64,000 nt of DNA from Platycnemis pennipes (GCA_933228895.1 OW121849.1:126918849-126982848), one strand, 5' to 3'; counted from the stretch's first letter, positions 20,823 through 32,146 are shown. Translations and numbers: made by a program. Notes: a model not told the origin generated them from the letters alone.

Positions 20823-20829
20823 ACTATTT

Positions 20830-21205
20830 TTATGCACTGATTGATCATTCAATATAAGTTTACCAACCTCTTCAGATACCACCATTTCATTCGGTAAAGT
20901 GCCTAAGACATTTGAAAAATTAGTATATGGCAAAATCTTTTCGGTGAACCTCGGAGGTAGCAATTGAGGGAGGAAGGGTGGAGAGAAACCCAGCGAAGGC
21001 ATTAGCCATTCTTAAAAAAAAAGGCACCACAGTGTCGATTGCTCAGATGACCCATCTGACTGATGGTGTAGTGCACATGAAGTACTCTCCATACCACACT
21101 AATGTCAGGGCCAATACACCACTGAAAACACTGCCACTTTCAGGATTTGAATCTGGGATGTTAAGTTAGGAAGCCAGTACTTAAGCCACCACACCAGCTC
21201 AACCC
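20830..21205 (-). mobile_element. tRNA-derived SINE candidate
   Basis: The minus strand from 21205 reads GTGTGGTGGCTTAAGTACTG (A-box-like), then CCCAGATTCAAATCC (B-box-like), then a unique body towards 20830 with a T-rich patch at 21014. This is a plausible tRNA-headed SINE. Left boundary and duplication are not clear. Confidence 0.45.
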
Positions 21206-21703
21206 CACTCTCTCCCTTCCTCCACACCTACCTTGCTACCCCCTGAAACATCATAAACAATTGCCATTTGTACATGCATAGTTACTTTTTGACTGTACCC
21301 CTGAGGTCTGATACTAATGAGGCACTAATACTTACAGAAATGAATATGTTGAGCAAATTTTCCAACGTTGGAAGTTGAGGTATTAATTTTTGTACAACTT
21401 TGCTAAAGGCTTCAAATATGCTATGGTCATAAATGGATGTCAGGTGAAAGCTCAAATGTATCTGATCATAGCCTATAATGAAAATGCAGCAATAAATTCA
21501 ACTACACTACATAAACAGCAATGATAAAAACCCACTTATTACATAGAATAATTACACATTTAAACATCATGCAAAAAATACAACAGCTAAATAATAAGAT
21601 AAACTATTAATTTTTTATTTATTTATACTTTCGGTCACTGGTGATATACACATATTACCCATAAAAAATTGAATGATACAACACAATTAATTATTATCCG
21701 ATT
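21206..21703. other. Unassigned AT-rich DNA
   Basis: No gene, RNA or recognisable repeat seen. The short phrase CGATTACTTTTTAAAGTA at its right end is the insertion target of the next LINE fragment. Confidence 0.5.
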
Positions 21704-21716
21704 ACTTTTTAAAGTA

Positions 21717-22101
21717 GATTAGATTAGATTGTTTTGCGGTGGAGTTCCTCCAAGGAGGCACTTAGACTTATTGGCCCATTGTGCCAACCACCCTTCTAAA
21801 GAAATCACCCATAAAGGCTGATCGCCTTCCTAAAGGCCAACAGGTCCCCTATGCGGATTTCCCTTACCTCCCTGGGTTCCAAAAATGGTGAACCCAGGTA
21901 CCTATTTCGAGTCCTCATCATAGCAGGACACTAGCATAATATGTGGGATGTGGTTTCATCCCCTTCTTCGCACCACCTGCATCTAGGTGAATCTACAATT
22001 CCCAGGAGGTGCAGGTGCCTCATCACCTGGTAGTGCCCCGTGAGGAGTCCCACTACCATTCGTAATTGACCCCTGTTTAGTGACAGGAGTCTTTTAGCAA
22101 G
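21717..22101 (-). mobile_element. LINE (R1/Loa-like) 3' end fragment
   Basis: Flanked by ACTTTTTAAAGTA (21704-21716) and ACTTTTTTAAAGTA (22102-22115). The minus strand reads GLLTGHYQVMRHLHLLGIV, NRYLGSPFLEPREV and RIGDLLAFRKA, ending after GAGGAACTCCACCGCAAAAC in a (TCTAA)n tail. This is the C-terminus and 3' UTR of the same family as 60780-62640 (GLLTGHYQVK, NRYLGTPFMEPREI). It carries one or two stops. Confidence 0.85.
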
Positions 22102-22115
22102 ACTTTTTTAAAGTA

Positions 22116-22787
22116 ACTAAATAGTTACTTTAAAAAAGTAATCAGTACTTCTAACTGATTACAAATTTAGAAGATTACTGCAACTGAGCCCAGTCAGGGT
22201 GGACTGGCCAGGGTGGGCAGCCGGGAATCCCTGCTGGGGCCCCTGGACTGCCTCGGATAGCCTTGGGCTCCTACAGGCTTCAGCACCTAGTTTCCCTAAG
22301 ACCCCGCAAGTACGTGAATGGTAAAATGAAAGGACGCACTTATTTTTTATGAGTGTTGAAAGATTTTTAGCTTTTAATGTAGGCAAAAATAAAATTGTAG
22401 GTATGTTTACTCAAACATCAGAACAACTGAAAAGACTGTTGTTTTTAATTTAAGTTTTGTTTAAATCAGTAAACATGCTAACCTGAATGTGTTCTCTCAT
22501 TCTTTTTTTGAGGGGGGGGGGTAAAAGGAGGGGAGGAGAGTGAGAGTGTTGTTTGTCTTTTGAGTCCCTTTCACCATGCCTCAGCCTGGGCCCTTGGGTA
22601 CCCAGTCTGCCACTGAGCCCAGTTACTTTTTTCTGGCACACTTCCTATCTCTACCAATGAGTAATAATTTTTTTTCCTCGGCAGTTTCATCAACTTTTTA
22701 ATTTAGTCACACTATTGTATCAATGTTTACCCCAAAGGCAATGAGTATTGTCATTGTTAAACTTTTTTAAAACATGATAAGTGATTA
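22116..22787. other. Unassigned DNA with inverted TTACTTTTTAAAGTAA motifs
   Basis: Begins with a palindromic AACTAAATAGTTACTTTAAA region continuing the sequence left of the LINE insertion, then a GC-rich patch (22196-22310) and AT-rich DNA. ACTGAGCCCAGT occurs near both 22190 and 22612. It may be a non-autonomous transposon end, but no family can be named. Confidence 0.4.
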
Positions 22788-23394
22788 AAGTGGAATCTCG
22801 GTTTATGACTAATTCAGTTTACAGACAACTTTGGATAAGAAATTTTGACTCAGTTGTCAAACAATAACTCTGTTAATGAACAAGGCTGCCAACCTAATAC
22901 TTTTAAGTTCGTTTATGAGATTAAAAATTGTGGAATATTATAGTCTTAACAATCTCACAATGAATCGATTACTCTTGAATTGTTGTTAGTCAAGCCTGGC
23001 TTATTAGGCTTAAAAAATTAATAGTGATAGCAGTAAAGTAGAAGCCCCATATACCAAGAAGCTCAAAATAATGAGGGATGGCCTAGGGACGATTTATTAC
23101 CCCCATGATTTGATGTAAAATAAATCAGCAATTACAAGTGCAACAAATTGCTTTCACAGGGGTTATTAGTCATTACAAATAACATACAGAATAGTGCATG
23201 TGCACAAGCTTGTGCTCATAAAGTCTATCATTTGCATTGAAATGAAAGCAAATTTTTCCACCAAATGCACTGTCCAATGGTCAAATGCATATTTGCATCA
23301 TTCCAAATATATCCATACATGCACTTGTAGATTTCTCTATAGCCTGTGTGCATTTTGTTGCTCTATTGTTGATCTCCCGCTTCTGCTTCTCCCA

Positions 23395-23532
23395 AGAGTC
23401 AACTTTATGTGTGGGAGAAGGAAGTCATTGGATCTAAAAGCAAAACTTTGTTTAGTTAAGGAATATGACAGTGGCCGGGTGGGAGGACATTATTATAAAA
23501 AGTATTGCGCAGCTGGCGCTAGAAGTCATTGA
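23395..23532 (+). pseudogene. Tigger B transposase N-terminal fragment
   Basis: Reads GRRKSLDLKAKLCLVKEYDS GR, resembling the first helix-turn-helix (CENP-B N-terminal/psq) of Tigger transposases. It decays into GGHYYKKYCAAGARSH and a stop at 23530-23532. The upstream part of the open frame (from 23194) is unrelated. No other coding part of Tigger B was recognised. Confidence 0.55.
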
Positions 23533-24285
23533 GGCAGAAGTTATTACGTGTTTCGATAAAATTCAATTTGGAAATTACAACTGTTTGTAAGCAGCCTTGC
23601 TTGCACCAATTATGATTTTGAAAAATCAAGATAATATACCACATATTGCTGTCAGTCACTATTGATTACCGTTATGCATATACCCATAAATGCTATTGAT
23701 ATAGGACTCTATGAGTCGGACTACAATTACGCTAAAATAGTAGCAGATAGTAATTAATAGAACTTTCTCACACATTCATATTTTTATACACTTTATAGAG
23801 AGGTAGAGTGAGATGCATGACAATGTTTCTGGTTTCCAAAGCTTTTGCCGATAGTAGTTCATCGTATTGCCATATTACTTGCTTCCGCAACATATTTAGA
23901 AAACATCAAAGTATGGTAACTGCTGGGGTCATTAGTGTCAAAATTTGAGGTTTTGTATTAATAATAATTACATATAACAAGAAATTAAACGTCATTGACA
24001 GTAAATACAACCACGGGTCGATGAAGCGTGTGAAAATATCATTTATTATAGATATCTCTAAGGCATCTTCTAGTTATTCAGCCAAAGCACCCACAATATT
24101 GATTACACTTCTGCTAGAGTCATAGGAATGGGGGGGTTTTCTCAGAACTAAAATCACTATTCTGTACATCGAAACAAAAAATTAATTTAGGTGAAAAAAA
24201 TTAATCTTCTAACCAGAGCCATTCACTCATAAATTAAAATAAGCAAAAGATGATGCCCACTGAATGAGCTGTGTGAAAGATATCT

Positions 24286-27200
24286 GGGTCATTCCATGCC
24301 AAATCATCACAGAAAAGTGGACTTTTCAACCCGACCATCTCAGATTTACTTTAAATTTGGTATGAAGTTAAAGCACATGAAATTGTCCTCATACACAAAA
24401 TCTTAGCCCTCAACTATTCACGAAATTCATACAGCAGGGTTGCAAACATGACAAAAAATGCAAAATATTCCCTCGCATGCTCTACAAAAATAAATCATTT
24501 CTTAGCTAATAATTGTGGTAGAACCTTCCTGGTGGTCTTATTTTAAAGCTAAAGGAACATAGTTTCCATAGAAAAATGTTAGATTTTAAAATACTGATTT
24601 TTTTATTCCAAGGTCACAAGGTGTGACCTTTGACCTCGAGTATCTAAAAAAATGTATCTTTAATTTTATTGGGAAAAAAATGTGTTAAACAGTTAAATGC
24701 ATTCTATCTTTGGTATAAATTTCATTTTGGGATGGCTTTGGGAACAGGAGTAAAAAAATTATGAATTATGAGTGAAAATGATATTTTTATGCTCTTATTG
24801 CACAAAGCATCCATCACACAAGTTCAAACTTGTCTCAAGGGCTCTCTCTTTCTGTAAGTGTACTACTAGTCTGGTAAGCAAGCTCAGTCTTGCTTTAGCT
24901 TCTGTGGTGTTCACAAGTGATTCAAGGGACTAGTGCTAATAATAATTGATAACTTAAAAAAGTGTGAGGTATTGGATAGGAAGTATATAGAGACACAGTG
25001 CTGCAACCCTTTTGATATTAAAGGACATAAGCAGTAGAAAACAATTAAGGAAGGTGCTACCATGGATGATAGAAAAACTACTGCATGTCAATAGTGAGCA
25101 AATGATTTGTGACAACTGTAGGATGAAAATTAACATAACTGATTATGTTCCTGAGGAAGAACCAAGCATATCAGTTGATGAAGAAAGTGATATGGAATTG
25201 GACACATTCAGGACTGAATCTGCTATACAAACATTAAATGAAAGTCTGAGTAGTGTTGGTGCATCACCTATCAAGAAGAAGAGAATGAAGGAAGAGCCAA
25301 ACTGCAGAAAGAAAGCTATCAAAATTGCGAAAGTTTTTAAAAGAGGAGATATTTCACATTCCAGCTGAAGAACCCATGCCTGACAATGATGGTTGTGATG
25401 TCATACAGCAACAACTAAAAGAAAAGTTTGAAGAAACTATTATGAAAAGTGAGAAAGTTACAATTTTGACCCTCCTTCCTAAACACTGGAGTATCATAAG
25501 AATTGAGCAAGAATTTCCACTCCCAAGTAACTACATGATACTTAAAGCTAAGCAATTTGTAAAAGAACGTGGGATTTTGTCAACACCAAATCCTAAACCA
25601 GGAAGGAGCTTGGATCCAGATGTTGCTGAGCCTGTGAAGAACTTTTACTGCAATGATGATGTCTGCAGAATTATGCCTGGCAAGAAAGACTTTGTGAGTG
25701 TTAGAACGGGTGGTATGAAAGAACACATACAAAAAAGGCTAATTTTAAACAACCTTGCAGAAGTGTACGTTCATTTCAAACAGTCATATCCTGGTGTAAA
25801 GATTGGCTTTTCAAAATTTGCCTCTCTGCAGCCTAAACACTGTGTTCTTGTTGGATCAAGTGGCACACACACTGTATGTATTTGTTCTTTACATCAGAAT
25901 GTGAAATTATTAATGGATGGGTGTAAATTAAACAAGCTAATGGAAGACCACAGTATTAATTTGTCCACTTAAAACCACTATCTGGCAAATATGATGTGCA
26001 ATCCACCACAAGTAAAGTGTTGGTTCCAACAATGTGCTGAATGTGCAGGATCTAATAATTTAAAGACAATATTGGAAAACATACTAGAAGATAATGTCAT
26101 TGAAAATATTACCTTCAAACAGTGGATTACATCACAAATATGCACACTTGAGACATTTTTCAAGTCCACTGAAGAGCTCATAGAGTTTTTAATTTCTAAA
26201 TTAATACAATTACAGACATTCTTTCATTGCTGATCAGCAACCATCATATTTGAAAAGCCTGAAAGATGACTTACATATGGGTGAAATTATCGTGTTGTGT
26301 GATTTTGCTCAAAATTATTCTTTCATACTACAAGACGAGGTGCAGGATTTCCACTGGAATAATGCCCAAGCAACAATACATCCATTTGCCATCTACTACA
26401 GAGAAATGCCTGCAGGGAAATTGGCACGTACAAATTTAGTAGTTATTTCAGACTGTTTGCAACACAATACAATAGCTGTACATTCATTTCAAAAGCATCT
26501 CATTACATTTCTAAAACAGAACATGAAAAATGTAACCAAGGTATACTATTTCTCAGATGGGTGTGCAGGCCAATACAAAAACAGGAAAAACTTTTCAAAC
26601 CTGGCACAACACAAAGTTGTGGGTTGTCTTTGGGATTCCAGCTGAGTGGCACTTCTTTGCTACATATCATGGCAAGAATTCGTGTGATGGACTAGGTGGA
26701 ACTAAAGAGGCTAGCAGCTAGGGCAAGCTTACAACAGATCTATACTGATCAAATTATAACTCCAAGACAATTGTTTGTCTGGGCAACAGACAATATTAAG
26801 AATATGAACTTCGTTTATGTGTGTCAAAAAGACATAATGGAAAATGGGAGGGTGCTACACAGTCGACATGAAGAAGCAAGACCAATACCTGGAACTCAAA
26901 CATTTCATACTTTCATTCCAGGAACAAGGAATGAAGTAATAATAAAGAAGTTTTCAACAGACACAACCAGTGAAGTGCATGAAACAAATATCCCACAAGA
27001 AACATTGTCTCTCAAAGAAATAAAAGGTTTTGTGACTTGTGTCTGGTGGTTAGCTAATGTCATGTTGTGTCATGAGTGTGAATGTAGCCTCACAGGAAGT
27101 TTTGGTCAGTTTCCTACATCCCAAAGGGCCATCACCATCACATGTATCTTCACCAGCCAGACATACTTATTATTCCGAGTGAACAAGTTCTCCCTAAGGT

Positions 27201-27880
27201 CGATCCACGTACTGCAACTGGGCGAACTTACACAGTAACAGCTTTGGACACCCAAGAGTTCAGAAGAAGCAGTTAAGAGGAGGAGGCACTAAGTAGTTTT
27301 TGATTATATATTTTCCTGAGTGTTGTATAGAGTATTAATTTTCATTCTTCTATCTGGTAATTTCCATACGTAAATGCTAAGTTATTCCATTGAATGTGAA
27401 GTATGATATTTTCATGATTTTTTTACTCCAGTTCCCAAAGCCATCCCAAAATGAAATTTATACCAAAGATAGAATGCATTTCGCTGTTTAACACATTTTT
27501 TTCCCAATAAAATTAAAGATACATTTTTTTAGGTACTCCAGGTCAAAGGTCACACCTTGTGACCTTGGAATAAAAAAATCAGTATTTTAAAATCTAACAT
27601 TTTTCTATGGAAACTATGTTCCTTTAGCTTTAAAATAAGACCACCAGGAAGGTTCTACCACAATTATTAGCTAAGAAATGATTTATTTTTGCAGAGCATG
27701 CGAGGGAATATTTTGCATTTTTTGTCATGTTTGCAACCCTGCTGTATGAATTTCATGAATACCTGGGGGCTAAAATTTTGTGTATGAGTACAATTTCATG
27801 TGCTTTAACTTCATACCAAATTTCAAGTACATCTGAGACGGTCGGGTTGGGAGCTGTGATGATTTGACATGGAATGACCC
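24286..27880 (+). mobile_element. Sola-like DNA transposon with about 490-bp inverted repeats
   Basis: 3,595 bp flanked by ATCT (24282-24285 and 27881-27884), with termini GGGTCATTCCATGCCAAATC and GATTTGACATGGAATGACCC. The arms (about 24286-24790 and 27395-27880) are near-perfect inverted copies. They include a smaller palindrome around AAGGTCACAAGGTGTGACCTT. A decayed transposase fills the centre. The 4-bp duplication and transposase type suggest the Sola group; the family name is from memory. Confidence 0.75.
25012..27238 (+). pseudogene. Sola-like transposase, decayed
   Basis: A DDD-type transposase relic in several frames: 25012-25368, 25325-25972, 25991-26233, 26250-26645, 26696-27238. 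An early Cys-rich piece (CDNCRMKI) precedes a conserved block (VTILTLLPKHWS, VKIGFSKFASLQPKHCVLV). Likely catalytic Asp residues lie in VLCDFAQNYSF (about 26300), YFSDGCAGQYKNRKNF (about 26550) and GKNSCDGLGG (about 26675). The C-terminus has FVTCVWWLANV. A homologous protein occurs at 45265-47456 with matching order: CDFAENWS, GKGPCDGVGG, VYDCDWWIAEI. Stops at 25970, 26231 and 26643 plus frameshifts make it inactive. Confidence 0.75.
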
Positions 27881-27884
27881 ATCT

Positions 27885-28490
27885 ATGTCACCCACCTCCC
27901 CTCCTAGACTGTTATGAGGAAGACTGAAGGGGAGGTGGAAGGGAAAGGGAGGGGAGTGGAGGTGGGGACAGGAGGTCTGCCTTCACAAATCCTGTCGCAC
28001 CCTCTAAATAATCCAAAAGAACTGAACAACACTATATTTTCCCACACATTTTTGCATGACTAAAAGTGTGCTGAAGTTTATTTACTTATTTACAAATTAT
28101 GATGTAGTCAAATATGTAATACCTTTCGAAATAACCCAAATGCTAACAACAATTTCCATTGACAGAGTCAGCTGTAATTGGGAGAAGCAGTGCACTCCCA
28201 ATTGTGATTGGACAAAGTGGATGACGTACAAGTCCTTAGCATGCCCACTTTTCTCAAAGGCTTAAAAACATGTTTTTCATGGCATATAACTCAAGTACAA
28301 CTCAACAGATCAAAGAACGGAAAAATACGGGTCTATTTATTTCACAAACTATCATGTTTGACCATTAAAAAAATATGGTAAATGACCCCATTAGCAGGGG
28401 AATGATTATTTAAACATCTTCAGTAATAATGATAGTTCAATAGCGCAAGAGATTTTTTGGCTCCCTAGAGCTCTCATTATTTGGAGCTTC
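27885..28490. other. Right part of Tigger B, non-coding
   Basis: A purine-rich GGGAGGTGG patch at 27925-27985, then AT-rich sequence running into the Tigger B right terminus. The open frame at 28056-28265 resembles nothing known to me. Confidence 0.45.
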
Positions 28491-28495
28491 TACTG

Positions 28496-28952
28496 TAGTA
28501 GAAACCGCAGTGTATTACCATTGAAATTAAACGAGATATTTGTAGAAAAATATAATAATGGTATTCTTGTATCTGATCTAGCCAAACAATACAGTGTGGC
28601 TAAATCCATTAATGAAGAATACAGAGGCTATAACTGCTGCTGTAGCAAAGTGAATGACTGCAAATATGAAACAATGGTCCAAAAAGCTAGAAGTAAAAAA
28701 GTTGTTCCTAGTGTAGATAAATGAAAAGCAGCAGGTGATAATGTTAGTGTAGCTTTAATTTGTGTAAAGACTTGGCTGTTGCATAGTGCTTTGTTGAAAC
28801 ATATGCCTAGTATAAGCAACAAACCTGTGGATTTTAAAGCTATAGAAGAAGGTTTGGAAAATTCCCAAAAACAAACCAGCATCCATAGCATAATAAGGGT
28901 TGGCAAGGCGGAAAGTTCAAGCATTAATACTGTGAATGAATTTGGTAATGAT
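28496..28952 (+). pseudogene. Tigger A transposase, DNA-binding region
   Basis: Starts inside the rejoined codons and reads KLNEIFVEKYNNGILVSDLA then KQYSVAKS (first helix-turn-helix). After a frame change comes the second CENP-B-type domain: KAAGDNVSVALICVKTWLLH, KHMPSISNKPVDFKAIEEGL, SIHSIIRVGKAESSS. A TGA at 28722-28724 and indels interrupt it. The family order is HTH, CENP-B HTH, DDE core. Confidence 0.8.
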
Positions 28953-29086
28953 TAAGAACTGTAATGAAAGAAGATTATAATGTAAGAAAATGCCAAAATG
29001 AACGTATATCACCTAGGATAAGGCAATTACCAGACACAAGCCTAAGACAGATAGAGTTGCACTTTTGTTATACTCGAATGCAAGTA

Positions 29087-29535
29087 CAGGGTTCATAGCA
29101 ACTTTCTATTTTCAATTTCCCTGACTTTTCCCTGATTTCCAGTCCCAATTTTTTAAATTTCCCTGACTTTATATCAATGGCAAAGCAGTCATATATTGGG
29201 ATTTATGGAAAAATGCAGCAAGGTATATTGTGAAATAAAATTTATTTCAGGAAAGTAACATATTCCAGTCAAAATTCAAAAACAAAACAACAAATGAGCA
29301 GACCAAGCATCCAGATCCTGAGCTCGAGCGAGCCGCCAAGTCGGCACTACCCCATGCCACCCAGCCAGGACGGCAAGCTGATACAACAAAATGTGCACCT
29401 TGCCACTCAAGCACAGCAACGCTCCATGCAATCAACAACGATTTTCATAATGTAGCTGCACCTCTCGAGTTTTTCCCCAACTAGAATCTAATTTCCCTGA
29501 CATTTCCATGACTTCCCTGACCGGTATGAACCCTG
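29087..29535. mobile_element. MITE with CAGGGTTCATA termini
   Basis: 449 bp with inverted termini CAGGGTTCATAGC / CGGTATGAACCCTG and repeated TTTCCCTGACTTT motifs near both ends. Flanked by AAGTA at 29082-29086 and 29536-29540. hAT elements usually duplicate 8 bp and only 5 match here, so the class is uncertain. It splits the Tigger A coding region. Confidence 0.7.
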
Positions 29536-29540
29536 AAGTA

Positions 29541-30640
29541 GTTACTGCATGATAAAACTGCTTCCTGTGCACCACTCAGAAAATCGCAGTATACTTAAAC
29601 GCAACATAATGTTCAAGTCTAAACAGCCAGTCTTGTGGAGGGCAAATACCAAAGCATTGATGACATGAACTTTATTTATGAAATGGCTGAGCGTTTGCCC
29701 CAACTGTTAAGAAATTTCTTCAAGATGAAGACTTGCCCTGGAAATGCCTCCTCAAAATTGATAATGCTCCTGCACATCACCAGATGTGGAGGAAAATCTG
29801 GATATTGAGTACGATTTTATCAAGGCAAAATTTTTACCACCCAATACAAAGGCAGACATGGATGCAATAACCCGATGGAGGACCCGAAAAACCTTCACGC
29901 AGCAGATATGCCGGGAAAGCACCAGATCTTTCTTCACCCAATACAACTCCATCATTGCAGCCAATGGATCAAAAGGTAGTTTCTAATTTTTAAAAAAAAG
30001 GTACAACAAGGCCCTGTTTACCAAGTGTTTCCAAATCACTATTCACAGATTCAACCCTTCAAGAGTTTTGGAAGGATCACTTCAATACCCAACACTGCAT
30101 AGATCTATTTGACAAAGCCTTTCTTAAAGGACCTTGCAGTTGGCCTGAAGGAAACTTTGGCCTGGTTGTGTCCCAAAAGACTTTGAGGGGTTTGAAGAAG
30201 CAGTCAAGGTGGTTGATGAAATTACTTTCATGAGCAAGAGTATTTGGCTTGGAGGTCGACAATGCTGATGTGCAGGAGCTGGTCGATGATCACCGAGAAG
30301 AACTCATCACAGAAGAGCTTGCTGAGCTACTCTTATAAAAAATGTGTAGTAATTGGAGTGAATTGGAGCAATTTGTAGAGAAAATCCTACCTAACAAAGT
30401 TATGGCCAATTGGGAAATTTATGTTTTCAATGCTATGTGGAATTCAGAAAAATTATGCAACAAAAAGACAAATTTCTTTAGATCAATTTCTTGTGTGCAA
30501 AGCAGATTATACATCGGTTGATGAAACACCTAAAAAAGTGCAGAAAATCAACAATCAGATTTGCCTTCTTTTTCTGTAGATGGGGATTGGTCTTCGCATC
30601 AGTAACTCATCCTCAATGGCCACCCTCACAACAAAGGTAA
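29541..30640 (+). pseudogene. Tigger A transposase, DDE core and C-terminus
   Basis: After the MITE, frames give HHSENRSILK and FKSKQPVLWRANTKALMT, then WKCLLKIDNAPAHHQ with the second catalytic Asp preserved. The next block is EYDFIKAKFLPPNTKAD. The C-terminal tail shows GLEVDNADVQELVDDHREEL then ITEELAELLL and WSELEQFVEKILPNK, the usual Tigger end. Frameshifts and stops separate the pieces. Confidence 0.8.
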
Positions 30641-31067
30641 TTAGCATATAAAATTAAATATTACATAATAGTCATATAAAGTATTTGTTTCTAATTATTT
30701 TCAATTTTTATCGTCATGTAACATTTAAATACATCCCAAACAAAAATGCATTTAAAAATACCATATTTCAGTGTCTGGAATTGATTGACTTTATTTCCAT
30801 TAATTTCCATGGAAAAAATTGTTTTGGTTTTCAACCAGGGTTAAGGAATGGATTAAGTTCATGAACCGAGGTTCCACTGTACCTGCAGTAGTACCCAAAG
30901 CTACAGGTACTCTGGTGTGTGTGTCTGGAACTATATATATCTATGCATATATACACACATGGAATGGTTAGTATACTCACTTCAAGGAATATATAAACTA
31001 AAATATTTTATTATGCTGGTATGATTCAAGTTCATCTTTAATGACTAAGTTTAGCATAATATCCCAC

Positions 31068-31245
31068 CTGAATCTGCTAAATCGTCATTAGCTCTTTGGT
31101 GTATATCTCTCTGAGTTTCCATTTTGTAATCGTCTGTCAACCCATCAACTTTATGAATAAAAACTTGAAATTTGATATTCTGATTAACTTTGTATGCCTT
31201 TGTTACCGTCAGGTTTAACTTATTTAAAGCTTCCATATAGTCATC
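31068..31245 (-). CDS. RagC-D: Rag GTPase RagC/RagD, exon 4 (last visible)
   Basis: 178 nt encoding [20 protein letters not shown], then [20 protein letters not shown] and [17 protein letters not shown] plus the first base of a Gly codon. HKVD is the G4 base-recognition motif of the C/D-type Rag GTPases, which pair with RagA/B on the lysosome to recruit mTORC1 when amino acids are present. The acceptor is TTTTTTCACCAG (31246-31257); the donor is CAG|GTGGGA (31067-31066). The remaining C-terminal exons (the rest of the GTPase fold and the roadblock domain) were not found to the left, so they lie outside the window beyond an intron of over 31 kb filled with TEs. Confidence 0.93.
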
Positions 31246-31327
31246 CTGGTGAAAAAATTATTTTTAAGTCTCACACACATTAAATCACAATACAAAATTC
31301 ATTTTTACCATGTAAATTTAAAAGTAC

Positions 31328-31556
31328 CTGGGCATCTATCACAAATACAAGAGCACCACATCCACCAAATATCATATCTGAATCAAAGGTTGGATCAAAA
31401 AAGTCAATCTGACCAGGAAAGTCCCAAATTTGAAATTGAACAAATGAAGAATTCGATATATCATCCTTTATGATTTTGTTGGTACTTTCAAGGAATATTG
31501 TTTCATTTGGGGACATCTTATGAAAAACAACTTTCTGAATAGATGATTTTCCACTC
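31328..31556 (-). CDS. RagC-D: Rag GTPase RagC/RagD, exon 3
   Basis: 229 nt in frame with exons 2 and 4. It completes the P-loop ([10 protein letters not shown]) and carries [36 protein letters not shown] (G3 motif DFPGQ, in place of the DxxGQ of most GTPases) and [16 protein letters not shown]. Spliced from AG at 31558-31557 to GT at 31327-31326. Compared with the vertebrate protein as I recall it, FRGTGAL has become FGGCGAL, a change in an otherwise very conserved stretch. Everything else looks intact and under constraint. Confidence 0.95.
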
Positions 31557-31639
31557 CTGCAAAAAAAATTGCAATGAGATTATGTCCAAAGAAAAAATAA
31601 CCATGCTTTATTTTGCTTGCTATTAGGAATAAAATTAAC

Positions 31640-31800
31640 CTTCTTAATCCCATGAGTAATATCCTTGGTTTCTGTTCTCCAGTCAATGGACCACCAGGGC
31701 CATCCCCATCCTGATCATAAGGGCCATATTCAAAATCTTTAGGGAATGATCCAACAGCATACCTTGGAGCATACTGGTCATCCTCATCTTGCTCATATGA
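31640..31800 (-). CDS. RagC-D: Rag GTPase RagC/RagD, exon 2
   Basis: 161 nt encoding SYEQDEDDQYAPRYAVGSFP, KDFEYGPYDQDGDGPGGPLT and GEQKPRILLMGLRR, the acidic N-terminal tail and the first half of the P-loop (GLRRSGKS, completed by exon 3). Acceptor TTTATTTTAG (31801-31810), donor AAG|GTTAAT (31639-31638). It begins in phase 0 with TCA, so the start codon must come from an upstream exon. The ATG that ends at 38722 fits exactly (M|SYEQ). Confidence 0.93.
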
Positions 31801-32146
31801 CTAAAATAAAAACATTATCCCTCAATAAATGTTTATGCAACATCTTCAATTCATTACCTAGTCCTATGTAGAATTTACTTCATGCTAATCACTAAAAATA
31901 CACACTCTCCCTAGCATATTCATTCAAAATCTTCAACAATAAATAAGTTTTATACCAACACCATATATGTACCACATGAAATAGATCTAGCAAGAATGCT
32001 CACCTAAGTAATCAAATGCTAATATTCTTTCAAAAAAATGGATATATGCACTGACATGTTAAACACTACAGGTAGGAGGTATTTAGATTTCAATAGCCCC
32101 AACAAGACAAATGAATATCATTAAAAGTGTCAAAACTAGGGGACGT
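31801..32146. other. Rag gene intron 1, proximal part
   Basis: AT-rich intron sequence without a recognisable feature, up to the inverted-repeat element at 32147. Confidence 0.6.

Larger units (their letters stand above)
23036..28495 (+). mobile_element. Tigger-like transposon B nested in Tigger A
   Basis: Left terminus AAGTAGAAGCCCC (after TA 23034-23035), right terminus GGAGCTTCTACTG (before TA 28496-28497). With one TA removed, the flanks join as codons S-D-S-S-S-R-N-R-S-V-L-P-L, which continue into KLNEIFVEKYNNGILVSDLA of Tigger A in one frame. The right arm also holds GAGCTCTCATTATTTGGAGC. It is itself split by a Sola-like element at 24286-27880. Confidence 0.85.
22788..30879 (+). mobile_element. 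Tigger/pogo transposon A, carrying nested elements
   Basis: The left terminus AAGTGGAATCTCGGTTTATG (after TA 22786-22787) and right terminus GAACCGAGGTTCCACTG (before TA 30880-30881) are inverted repeats of Tigger type. Coding sequence for an N-terminal CENP-B-like region and a DDE core lies at 23017-23033, 28498-28952 and 29541-30640. It is interrupted by Tigger B (23036-28495) and a MITE (29087-29535). All reading frames are decayed. Confidence 0.85.

Noticed and set aside
23194..23394. N-terminal half of the 112-codon open frame at 23194-23532
   Set aside because: Only the last part resembles a Tigger helix-turn-helix; the upstream residues look like chance translation.
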